Part shown: one piece after another, positions 12,017 through 22,867 of the stretch | Layout: every line of letters starts with the position of its first letter | Numbering within the stretch: position 1 is the first letter of the stretch | Assembly (NCBI GenBank): GCA_030674155.1 | Contig: CM060323.1 | Location: 36,643,052-36,707,051 of the forward strand | DNA from: Stramonita haemastoma | Taxonomy: Eukaryota; Mollusca; Gastropoda; Neogastropoda; Muricidae | Reading direction: 5' to 3' | Length of the DNA: 64,000 nucleotides | Position numbers and translations under genes: made by a program | Notes under the pieces: generated by a model | Database searches by the model: none | What the model was told of the DNA's origin: nothing | Seen by the model: only the letters and a program-made list of their open reading frames with translations

Positions 12017-12053
<37 letters not shown>

Positions 12054-13104
12054 CTCGCCAGATAGGCTTATGTGCATGTAACTGTAAATTTACAGATACT
12101 GAGATAGTTGCATTACTTTTGGTTGAACAGAATTCAGTGGTCCCTCTTTAAAATGGGTCTTGTGATTGACATGGAATGCATTGTTTGATTATTTATTGTG
12201 GTTTGGTTGTCATATTTTGTGTGTTATCTATATTGTTAAGATATTCCCCACAGGGGCAATTGCTAGAGCTTCATGATTGTGAATCTGTTTCCTGACAATG
12301 TGGAAATTTTTGTTTTAAAAAAAAAAAAGTTTTTTTTGCCAACGTTATTGTCATTGTTTCATATTGCTATGTGTTATAAATGTTCTGCCTTTCTGATTCC
12401 TTCCCATGTCATGAAAATATCTACGGGTCTGAGGATTGGGTCTGAGAATTGGGCGTTTGTTTGTACAGGGGATTTTTTATTTCCCTTTGTGGGTTGGGGG
12501 GTTTTCATGTTTCAATGTAGGAACCACCTTTGGGCTCCCCCCCCCCCCCCCTCTCCTGAACTGTAAATACCATTTTGAGTCTTTTATTTTATTTTATTTT
12601 TTTAGGTTTGTATATTTTTTTCTTTCACGGTGATAAATGTACTGAGAACCATTTTCCTGGGTACATCCAAGGTTTACATCCTTGAATGTGTAATATAGAT
12701 ATTATATGTAAGTTTTTTGTGGGGGCTTTTTTTTCGGGGGTTATCTTCCCTTATTTATCAATGGGGTTGTTCATTGTTTAGTTGCAGAATTTTTGGGGGG
12801 GGGGGGGGGGGGGGTAATTTAGTTGGTTTTTTTTTTTGGGGGGGGGGGGGGGGGGATTTTTTTTTACTAGATAAATTTTGCAACCAAATAGTCCTTTAGC
12901 AGTAAGCCCAAAGAATATCCAGTCAACAGTTGTCTCCTGCAATGTCAGGATTACTTTCGCAAATTTCTGATAGCATGTCGGTCTTCAGCCAGTTTGGCTA
13001 GAACTTGAACTCAGTAATAGCTTGTATGGGTTTAAATGTATTCCAGTCATTTAGTTAAAGAGATTCTGAGGAATCAAGTCAAGAAGTTTACTCGTGTCTA
13101 AGTT
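11061..13104. other. intergenic, homopolymer-rich
   Basis: No gene is supported. Contents: a short (GT)n at about 11136-11152, a 30-base T-run at 12019-12048, a C-run near 12538-12551, and two G-runs near 12796-12814 and 12838-12856. Confidence 0.5.
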
Positions 13105-13330
13105 AAAGTGAGGGACTCCACTGGCCCACGCAGAGGTCCCATGTGCAAAGGCGTGCAGAACATTTTACCACGTGTTGAATCCACATCAGCCTTTTGTTGA
13201 AAAGTAGGCCAGTGGGATGGATGAACATACCCAGCGTGCACCATGCTGCCAGGAGATGGATAGGCTCCACCAGGTTCAACTTACCATGACACACTGCCTG
13301 AAAAATTCAGTGCACTGCCCCAGCTCCCCA
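13105..13330 (+). mobile_element. diverged SINE copy
   Basis: It is recognisable by degenerate core motifs ('gaggtcccatgtgcaaaggc', 'gtgcagaacattttaccacg', 'aaaagtaggccagtgggatg') followed by a tail ('ggttcaacttaccatgacac') that resembles the one at 20.2 kb. It is older than the copies at 16.9 and 55.5 kb. Confidence 0.5.
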
Positions 13331-14934
13331 AGAGTTACAGGAGAAGATAACTGTCACATTGGGTTGTCCTGTAACCATCCTCTCTCATACAGAACTTCCA
13401 AGAAACGGAGTACCACCTGAATAATACAGGTTAAGTTCAACATCACATCAATTAACAAACTAGCATATTTATCAGTTAAGTTTCAGTGCCTATGCTATAA
13501 AAAAAAAAAAAAAAATTCCTGTGCATTTGTCAGAGAAAGAGAAAGTGCTCAGTTTTTTAAATGAAGACAGTATTTGCCAGATGGACGGCTCAGTGTCTGC
13601 AATGAAGGCAGCAGTATGTGGCAGGTCCTCCGAGTGACTGTTGAGCTTCTTGACCTCTGGGGTGGGGTTAGGTTAGGTGAGATCCTCTTTTGGAGCGCCT
13701 CATGTTGTAGGCAGGACTGCAGCCCATGTTCTGCTGTCTGGCTGCCAGTCTTGCAAAGGCACTGCTCTTCATGGTCTGTGTGAAGTTTATTGAAATCACA
13801 AACCAGCATATGACATTTTTAATTTGCACTTTCTCACTTAACAGGCAAAAAAGATTTCAGGATGAATAAAGTAGCTGCTGTAAGTGATCTTGACATCTGG
13901 ATACTTTTTTTTTTTTTAATGAAATAAATTTGTAGAATCCAGAAAAAAGTGTAGTTACTTCCCAGTGAAGAGTGTTGCATCACTTATTTTATGTACATGT
14001 CTGTGAAATTGTTTATGATTGAAGGATATGTCATCATGTTGTCCATTATATACTATATCTGTTGTGTTTGGCTGAAAGTGTAAAACAAAAGAAAAAAAAT
14101 CTACCTGCAGATGTTTGCGATACACATGTGTCGTTTTTAAACTGCAGAATAATCAAAAACAGTGAATCAGTTGGTTTACCAGTTGAAAACTGTGGATTGA
14201 TGCAGAGGGAAAGAAGTGAATGGCTGTGTGATTGGTTTACATGTTTTTGTGAGTGCTTGTAGAGAATGTAGTTGCCTAGGATGGAAGTGTATCCTGTGTG
14301 TGATTTCGTTTGCCTTTACCATGGTTTGATTTTTTTTTTTTTTTTAATGTCAGAATAATCATTGCATTATTTTTTAATTCTGTTTGATTTTTGTGAAATT
14401 ATAGAAAGATTATATCGAAATTTGTGAAGCTCACTTGTTTATCGTTTTCATTTCTGTGTGTGTGTGTGGGGGGGGGGGGGGGGGGAGAGAGAGAAGAATT
14501 TGTGTGTGTGTGTGTGTGCCCTCTCCCCTTCCCTTTTCTCTCTTTCTCTGAATTAGGTGCATTAGCTTATGTGTATGCTCTTTCCCAGAAATTTTACAAA
14601 AAACATTACACTACATCATTGAAGGTTTGGAATACTTAATGTTCAGTTATGATTTGCCGTTAATTTTTTTTTTTCCAGCAAACAGTACCACAACAGGAGT
14701 AAAATGACTGCTAACAAATGAGAAATTATCATGTCAGTCTTGGAATTCACACAGGTTGTTTTACCAACGTTGAGCTCATATGCCACTTTACTTACATGAT
14801 TTTCTCATGCTCTTTTTGTTTTACATCAGTTTATCAAAGGAACAAATTTTGTTATAACAGAAGAAGAAGAAAAAAAAAGAAGAAGAATCTTGTAATATTT
14901 CTTACAACTTTGATGAACCAACCCTCTCTCTCAA
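13331..14934. other. intergenic, no supported feature
   Basis: AT-rich DNA with an A-run near 13499-13516 and a compound (GT)n, poly-G and (GT)n tract at 14455-14518. No coding or RNA signal. Confidence 0.45.
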
Positions 14935-15235
14935 CCAGCCGCCATGGTGCAATAGTTAGCACCTTGGATTTCAGACTGGAAGTTCGCGGGTTTGAATCCC
15001 ATAAGAGTCGTAGGGATTTTTCGGACTTGAGCCAGGTCTTACCCAAAGTAAATGTGCTGTGGGCTCAGTGGGAAGACTGGGGCCACACAGTCGAGCTTCA
15101 TCCACTTTACGGATGCGTTTGAGAGTGTTGTTCAAATCACCTAACACTGCAGGTGTCTGTATCTCTCGGGCCCAGTTGATGCCAGGATATATTATGATAG
15201 TAAGCACAGAGTTTAACTCTGTCAAGTAGTCTCAA
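14935..15235 (+). mobile_element. tRNA-derived SINE of a second family
   Basis: The head has an A-box-like 'tggtgcaatagttagcacc' and a B-box-like 'gcgggtttgaatccc', spaced as in tRNA-derived SINEs. The body ('gagccaggtcttacccaaag', 'gactggggccacacagtcg') and the tail do not match the core of the other SINEs, so it is a separate family. A purine-rich GAA tract precedes it. Confidence 0.65.
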
Positions 15236-15811
15236 AGCATATGCACTTCCACAGCAGCAGCATTACATCATGCTCACTATCTTTGATCATCATGCAATTT
15301 AAAAAAAAAAAAAAAAAAAAGGCCTCTGATTCGGTGGCCCCAGTTGCTCTGGTCTCGTGGTGACCTCAGATTCGGTTGCCCCATACACTTCTGTGCCTGT
15401 GGTGAGTTTGTGTCAGCCTTTGGTGTTGGATGTTTACAGGGGATGGTCGTTGGAGAGATGTTGTGGTGGTCGCCACCTCATGTGGGCCACTCACTCACTC
15501 TGGCTCTGCGACTGAGCTAATACTGTCATTAGTAAGGGGCTTAGTATGTGGTGTCCTGTGTATGTTAGCTCAGAACAGGCACCACTGAACACTACCAAAG
15601 TGACCCAGCAGCAGTGCAGGGTCCCTCTGGCTGGTGGCCACATGGCGGCCTGATATCGATGAGCTCCCTGTGGAATTCTGAGGATTCTGACTGAGGATGA
15701 GACATACAGAATCTGGGTATGGCTGTGGCGGGGAGATTGTGATGAGCGGCGTGGGAACGGCATGACGGGGACGTCAGAAGACGGAGGCAGCAAAAAACAA
15801 AACAAAAAACC

Positions 15812-15812
<1 letters not shown>

Positions 15813-15868
<56 letters not shown>

Positions 15869-15872
15869 TCTC

Positions 15873-15925
<53 letters not shown>
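15813..15925. repeat. (CTGT)n-(CT)n compound microsatellite
   Basis: Twelve CTGT units are followed by CT repeats. The 580 bp before it hold no gene I can support. Confidence 0.95.
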
Positions 15926-15929
<4 letters not shown>

Positions 15930-16089
15930 AATGAAAGAGGATTCACAGAGGATGGTTCAGTTGAAATAACAATGTGTGGTTCGCACAAATGATTGAAAGC
16001 ATTGACAGTTGAAAATGGAAACCAATTTCATGTTGTCTTCACATCATTGGCTGAATTACGAAGGTGCTAAATGACGGATCTCCTTTACT

Positions 16090-16091
<2 letters not shown>

Positions 16092-16163
<72 letters not shown>
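16092..16163. repeat. (CT)n microsatellite
   Basis: A pure 72-bp CT tract immediately upstream of the duplicated block at 16.2 kb. Confidence 0.95.
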
Positions 16164-16165
<2 letters not shown>

Positions 16166-16194
16166 TATAATATTATATTATTTATTTATATTTG

Positions 16195-16810
16195 GGAGGG
16201 CGGTAATTAGATTACTTCCTTGCGATCGGAACTGCAATCGCAGCGACGTGGTAAAGTTTGGATCACACTGGATTGTGCGACGTTTTGTATCGTTGTGGGT
16301 GGTCGAAAGCATCCTCTGCATGCACTTTGCCGTAGCGGTAAAATGTTAGTATTTATGCAGCCTCTTTAGAGGCCACATTCCACTGTCGACGTGCTGTCGT
16401 CGCGAGAAGTTGTACAGAGTCGCGGCAGATCAATATCTGCACTTGTTACAAAGTGGCGTCGCCGACAATGGAGAAGAACTTTAGGTCTGTTTTGAGCGTC
16501 AATACGTGTCGTACACTGTGCTCGGGACGCGGCACAAGTCAGCGGTGGTGGATGTGGCAGGGCGGTAATTAGATTACTTCTTGCGATCGGATGCAATCGC
16601 AGCGACGTGGTAAAACGTTGATCCACATGTGAATTGTGCGACGTTTTGTATCGTTGGGGGGTGGTCGAAGCCATCCTCTGCATGCACTTTGCCCGTAGCG
16701 GTAAATGTGTATTTATGCCCTCTTTTTAGAGCCACATTCTCCACTCTCTGACCGTGCTGTCGTCGCGGAAGTTGTACAGAGTCGCGGCGATCAAATATCT
16801 GCACTCTTTA
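16195..16810. repeat. direct duplication, period about 363 bp
   Basis: Copy 1 (about 16195-16455) and copy 2 (about 16558-16808) both start 'agggcggtaattagattac' and run through 'gtgcgacgttttgtatcg', 'catcctctgcatgcactttg' and 'gttgtacagagtcgcgg'. They differ mainly by one- and two-base indels rather than substitutions. The block is GC-richer than its surroundings and is bounded by (CT)n and (TA)n tracts. I do not recognise a transposon or gene in it. Confidence 0.85.
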
Positions 16811-16869
16811 CATATATATATTATATAGCTATTTAGCTTATATATATAATATATATATATATTATTTTA

Positions 16870-17200
16870 TTAATCCTAGTGGTCAGAACATTGCGTTCGC
16901 AATTTGACGACCCGGGTTCGATTCCCTGTCGAGGGGGGTTTTCCTCTGGAGTTAACGTCAGTGCTGACTCCACTATCCCCAAGTCTTTCGGATGAGACTA
17001 TAAACCGAGATCCCGTGTGCGAACGCACGCTAGAACAACTTGCGCACTCGTTAAATCCTGTTCCGCGTTTCGTAAGAGTAGGCCATCGTGTGCCGGTGGG
17101 AACAGATGACATTTACAAAACTGCATACACACCGGAAACTGGATGTAAAAAAGCATATGAATGCTTATTCCATTATCCTCGATATAAAAGAATACATAAA
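16870..17200 (+). mobile_element. full-length tRNA-derived SINE
   Basis: This is the best-preserved copy. The head has A-box-like 'tagtggtcagaacattgcg' and B-box 'gggttcgattcc'. The core runs 'tcggatgagactataaaccg', 'cccgtgtgcgaacgcacgc', 'aggccatcgtgtgccggtgg'. The tail A block reads 'gcttattccattatcctcg' and ends 'atataaaagaatac' next to an A-rich run, as at retroposed 3' ends. Confidence 0.8.
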
Positions 17201-17210
17201 AAAAATAAAA

Positions 17211-17480
17211 CTCCCCCTCTCTCTCTCTCTCTCTTCTTCTCTCTCTCTCTCTCTAAATTTATGGTAAAGGTAGATTTAGGAAATGAAACGCCAAGGCATT
17301 TTTGCTCGAAACATGGAGCTAGTCTTTTCTTTGTTATTTTGTTTGTCATCAGTTCATCAGATATAATAATGATGATCATCAGTCAGTTGTCATTGAGTAA
17401 ACAGATTGGTTCTCTTTCTCGCGATCACGCGCGCGCGCGCGCCGCGCGTGTGTGTGTGTGGTGTGTGTGTGTTGTGTGTG
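17211..17480. repeat. (CT)n tract and (CG)n-(GT)n tract
   Basis: CT repeats at 17211-17254, and alternating CG then GT repeats at 17427-17480. The sequence between is unique. Confidence 0.85.
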
Positions 17481-18194
17481 TTATTGTTGTTGTTGTTGGG
17501 TGTTGTTGTTGCTGTTTTCGTGGTTTTTTTTGTTGTTTTTTTAATTTTGCTTGAATTTGTTGATTGGTTTGTCCTATCATTTTGTTTTTATTCATTCATT
17601 TTGAGGGGGTGTGCTGCCTTATTTATTTATTTATCTATTTATTTTATTCTTTTATTTTGAATATAATGGAATAAGCACCATGGCTTAAAATAATTTTTTT
17701 TACATCCAATCCCAGTGTGTTCTTGGGTATTATAGACTCCTTACATTAACGTACTTTTCCTGTTTTTTGCTTGTTTGTTTGTTAGGGGGGGGGGGGGGGT
17801 AAAGTTTGGTTGTCTGCCCCTCTGACAACCTTGGGTAGCGTTTTATCTCGGTAATATATTAGATTTTATTTATTGCCGTCATGTTTTCTTTGTAATAGAT
17901 CTTTTCTTTGCAGTTATGTATGGTCATCTTCCCCTGACAGCTTCCTAGGTAGCATCCCATCTCAATATAATATTAGAATTGTTTTTAATCTATTTTTGAC
18001 GTTTGTCAGTTCGTTTCACTTAGTGAGATCAAAGTTTCACAGCAAACTCATTTTATTATGAGAATTCATGAAAAATTGTATGCCAAAAGAATTTAATGTT
18101 GCTAGCTTTTTGCGAAAAGAAGCCAACTTCTCAGAAAACACAGTGTTAAAAAGAAAAGAAGTTTTATTTCATCAACTGTTCAAAATTTGCATCC

Positions 18195-18195
<1 letters not shown>

Positions 18196-18257
<62 letters not shown>
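18196..18257. repeat. poly-C tract, 62 bases
   Basis: Sixty-two consecutive C residues, the longest homopolymer in the window. Its true length is unlikely to be exact, because homopolymer length is poorly called. Confidence 0.9.
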
Positions 18258-19844
18258 TTTCAGTAGATACCACGTGACACGCCACGGGAAGTTTATTTCC
18301 TGTGAGTACAAAATTGAACACAAAACTAGCTATGGCAATGAGAGCAATTCAGTGCATAGCCTGTTGAAAATATTTGTTTTCAACAATGTAAGAGGATTAC
18401 ATGATTCAGCTACAGGAGCCTGCAAGTAATCTTTATATTGTAACTATGATACAAAAGCTGTATGTTGGCATACTTCATTAATTAGATTTAAGCATTCAAA
18501 CTAGTCCGCCATTGTTTGTTCCAGTGATCGTGTGATTGCATTTTTTTTTATGTTATGTCAGATAGATCTTATTATGTCACTTATGTCCTGTAATGCTTTC
18601 GATCATTGGTAGTTTGTTTTGTTTTGGATTGAGCAGCAAGCACTGCACTGTTCACTCTTTTTCTTTCTTTCTCAGTTATTCTTGTTTCATTCCGATTTTA
18701 AGAACATGATATTCTGTGTTCTCTTATCTATGCATCTATTAAACAATGGACAATTTTGAGAGTCACTTTTTATTCAGACGTCCGTCAAATTAGATTCCCA
18801 GAGTACTTAGGTTTTTAGATCTCCAGAGCCAAATAAGTTTTAGATCTGCATAGCTACAGTTGCACTTAACAGTCAGCAACCTGTTTCTAGCAATAAAAAT
18901 CATGGTTTGGAGGCTAGACTACAGCTTGATTTTAAGGTAAAATGATTTAATACCCTTTAAATTCCTACCTCCAGCTGCTCCTTGTTAGGGATGTTTTTTG
19001 TTGGGTGTTGTTGGCGTTTGCTTTATTTTGGTTGGTTGATTTGTGTGTGTTGGTTGTTTTTGTTTTATTTTTGAAGGTGGGAATAAATGTTACATGTTTT
19101 GGGAGCTCAGAAATGCTTCTAAGTCAAGATTGTTTTTAATAATAAAAAAATAATATAAAAAGATAAAACCAGATAATACTTATTCTCTTATTTGCTAGTG
19201 ACCTCATTTAGGCATGCATATTACGGGAGAAGAGTAAGTCTTGGTTGTTGTTTTGTGTAAGAGAAAATGACTTAAAATCTATACACAGAAGAACAAGACA
19301 TTGTTTCTAAAGTCAATTGTCTTTAAGATAACATGATAATGGAAACATCAAAAACATTGGCCGATATATTTTAAGTTATTTTTAAAGGACGGACCCGAGG
19401 TTCATTGACATGGATTTTTTTTAAATACATGTGTTGATTCACTGTATTATATCAAAAGTTACGAGTTTTATTTTTGTTGGGTTCCATTACAAAGAATTAT
19501 AATAGGAGGGGGTGTTTTGACATGCAGGCAAAGCAGGTTGCTCTGGATAATGTTGATTGTACTTCATGCAATAAAAACTGTCAGCTCTGGAATCGGAAAT
19601 TTGCTAGCAGTTGGCAAAACTCTGCTATGTTTGTTTAGTTTAACAGAAATGTAGCATTTTTAGTTTAGATTGAGGTGTTCTATATGGTTAACTGAATTTC
19701 TTAACAAGAACAAGGATGCAATGACACAGAGAGCATCTTGTATAGCAGAGATGTGTAATTTGTCATGGTCAGAAGTTTTGAATCCCCAGTTGGTGATTAT
19801 TGTAAACTCTGTTTTGAGTCTCCAGTTGGTGATCATCTAAACTC
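18258..19844. other. intergenic, no supported feature
   Basis: Unique AT-rich DNA. I found no exon pair, conserved motif or RNA gene. Confidence 0.45.
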
Positions 19845-19854
19845 TGTGCGTGTG

Positions 19855-19902
<48 letters not shown>

Positions 19903-19953
19903 GTGTGCGCGCGTGTGCGTGTGTATGTGTGCGTGTATGTATGTGTGCGTGTT
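19845..19953. repeat. (GT)n microsatellite, interrupted
   Basis: GT repeats with interspersed CG and AT steps toward the 3' side. Confidence 0.95.
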
Positions 19954-20069
19954 GTGGCGTGAATATCTATGAGTGTAAGGGAAGGCAGCGTTTATTTAAA
20001 ATCCCGGATGTTAACAAACATTGGATAAAAGATCCACCCAGCTAGATTTTTTCATGCATACCATTGGAG

Positions 20070-20300
20070 AAGACGAATCTGGGGCCCCATATGATAATGA
20101 CAATGTGTACAAAACTGCACATATCTTCTTGTACATGTTAAAAATCACAGAGGAGTAGGCCAGCTATGACCTGTCGTATGGATGATAGAAACCTTGGCCT
20201 ACTTGGCATGCAGCCATCCGTAGAGGGACAAGCTTCACTATGTTCACCTTGCCCAAGACACACTGCACAAACATTTCAGTGGGGTGCCAAACTGACTCCT
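20070..20300 (+). mobile_element. diverged SINE copy
   Basis: Degenerate core ('acaaaactgcacatatcttc', 'gagtaggccagctatgacct') and a tail ('gttcaccttgcccaagacac') like that of the 13.1-13.3 kb copy. Old and indel-rich. Confidence 0.45.
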
Positions 20301-20775
20301 CAGTATATCATGACCAATTTTTGTTTAGTACTGTTGTAGGGTACTTCACAAGGTTTTATTATTGGCAGATTTATATTGATAGCAGCTTTTAAGAGACCAA
20401 AAAAAATGTTTGACAACAGTTTATGAAAGAAGAAGACTATTGTATGTCAATATTCCAGTCACCATGTAATGATCATCGGAAACCTCACAGTAAAAATTAG
20501 CTTTTGACAAAACCAGTTCTTTTGTAAGTTGACATCTCATGCATTTTGGAAATAAGAATTTGCTCATCTGTGAAGCAGTTGACCAGTCTAAGACAATCAT
20601 TTTGAAGCAAAAAGACTGATTTTTTCCCCATTCTCTGGCTCATTGCCAATAGATGATTGCTGAGATGTTGGTTTACATGACACAAAGCTGAATCTTAATA
20701 TTCAGAAACCATCACAGAAGCTAAAAAAAAAAAAATGTTTTGTCGTGGTTATCCTTTAGGGCATCTCCGTTGAAT

Positions 20776-20776
<1 letters not shown>

Positions 20777-20807
<31 letters not shown>
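20777..20807. repeat. poly-G tract, 31 bases
   Basis: An unbroken G-run; no gene nearby. Confidence 0.9.
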
Positions 20808-20808
<1 letters not shown>

Positions 20809-20964
20809 GTCCAGTTATAGCCCATTTCGTTTTGAAGACTTTTTTTTTTTACAGAAGGAAAGTCTCAAGCAGAAATTCGTCACCAATCCAGAAATTCTGA
20901 ATCTTTAGATTGGAAAATTCTTGTCTCCTTTGGTGTATATCATGGCAGACTGTTGTTTTAATTT

Positions 20965-21080
20965 TTTATTCCTCAGAAATGAGCTCTGAGGTTTACTAAT
21001 GGTGAGATTTTAGCCGCATTCCGACGTCAGGGAAACAGGCATTGAACCTACCAATTTTGTCAGGACAGTTAGAGGTAGGC
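20965..21080 (-). mobile_element. SINE tail B fragment
   Basis: 'gagctctgaggtttactaat' and 'gcattccgacgtc' match, in reverse, the tail B end 'attggtgaacatcggagctc' and 'gtcggaatgcagc' at 56.8 kb. Confidence 0.45.
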
Positions 21081-21091
21081 CTACGTCTCCT

Positions 21092-21092
21092 G

Positions 21093-21154
<62 letters not shown>

Positions 21155-21250
21155 GAGAGAGAGAGAGAGAGATTGATTTATTTTGATTGATTGATTTGAT
21201 TTGATTCTTTTATATCGAGGGAGAGAGAGAGAGGTGGAGGGAGGGGAGAG

Positions 21251-21296
<46 letters not shown>

Positions 21297-21316
21297 GAGA
21301 GAGAGAGGAGAGAGAT
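21092..21316. repeat. (TA)n and (GA)n tracts around a SINE-tail scrap
   Basis: TA repeats at 21092-21116, then GA repeats to 21172, then a short stretch containing 'ttcttttatatcgaggg' (the SINE tail A end in reverse), then GA-rich repeats to 21316. Confidence 0.85.
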
Positions 21317-21590
21317 TAGTGTATCATGGGAAAGTTAGGGATATTTCAGTGAGATCTTGGATGATTTCAAAGGGAAATTCGCGTGTTATAGAAACACATT
21401 GTGCTTAACCTTCATGGTAACTGGAGTATTGCACTAGATACAAAAGCCAATTATCTGATTTTTTATTTTGATTATTAACCTTTGACTTGCCTTCCTTATT
21501 ATGGTTATTACAGTCGGTATAGCGCATGTCTCCATTTCTTTTTCACTCTAGCGTCAGACTACAGCCCTATTCTGACGAACAGTCTGCATC

Positions 21591-21937
21591 ATGGTCAGTG
21601 ACACCCTTCTGCAACAAAGCCCATCCTCCCACGCCCGCTACATTGGTTCACCCGTGTCAAGGCTCGGTACCCCTGTTCGCTGTGGGCGAGTGCACCAGGA
21701 CCAGATCATCCTGGGCAACTCCTTGGAAATGGGGGCTTTGGCTCTGTCTATGTGGCCAGCATTCGTGGGAGAACAGTGGCAGTGAAGACTTACCACAAAC
21801 GCTGCACCAATCCGAGAGCTCTGCGTCAGTCCTACAACAATGAACTGATGGCTTACAGGTAAGACAGATTGATGATTATAGTGCAAGTCGCACTGAGGGG
21901 TGATGTTCAAAGAGTGGGGCGAGTTTATCTTAGGTTG

Positions 21938-21968
<31 letters not shown>

Positions 21969-22641
21969 CGGTTGGGGGGGGGGTACATTGATGTTTACTA
22001 TCTTTGTGTGTGTGTGGATATGCTTAGTGCGGGCGAGGTATGTTCATTTTTTTTCTATATAGTTTATCAGGGTATTGTGTGGTTTTTTTGTTTTTTTTAC
22101 ATTACGAGTCAAAGTTTAGGAGACAGTAATGATATAACGGGTAAAATAATTCTAGAAACATATGTGTTCATTTCATTGCGAATAAAAAGTATACAAAGTA
22201 TTGTCAGTATGTCAGAAAAAGGATTCTTGTGATAAATTTATCTGTGAGCTTCCTAGAAGTGTATGCCATGAACACATCAGAGTTCATTGGTTTTAGAATG
22301 AAGGCTGTCAATTATTAGGCCTATTTCATTAAGAAAGCCATTGTCCCTACAAAAGAATGCTAAGTAAAATTTTTGTTCTAAACCAAAAGAAGATGATGTT
22401 GGTATGGTGATGTAGCACCAGCTAAGCCAAGAATGACGATGCATTGAATCGCATCATCATTGATAATTTTGTAATGACTTCCCACTCTTCTGTTGTTGGG
22501 GTCCTTTTTTTCCACACGAGTTCTTTTTTCCCTTCTCAAAACTAATTGTAAAACTTCCTTGTTCCAAGAAAGCTATAAGCTCTAACCTGTCAATTATGAA
22601 ATTGAATGCACTGCAGTGTGTGTGTGTGTGTGCGCGCGCGT

Positions 22642-22672
<31 letters not shown>

Positions 22673-22827
22673 CGGCTGATGCACTTGAAACCTATATTAT
22701 GGGATATTGTGCTGTGCAAATATTTTTTAGTTAAGGAGTGTTTTGGGTTTGATAGTGTTTTCATTTGACCTTTTGTTTTCACTGTTTTGTTTTGGTAGTT
22801 TGGTGCTTTGTTTTGGGGTAATTTTAT

Positions 22828-22867
<40 letters not shown>

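Noticed and set aside
16870..16940. Possible tRNA gene (A- and B-box-like motifs); the same at 14.94, 55.65 and 57.77 kb
   Set aside because: No full cloverleaf, and each is joined to SINE core sequence, so these are SINE heads.
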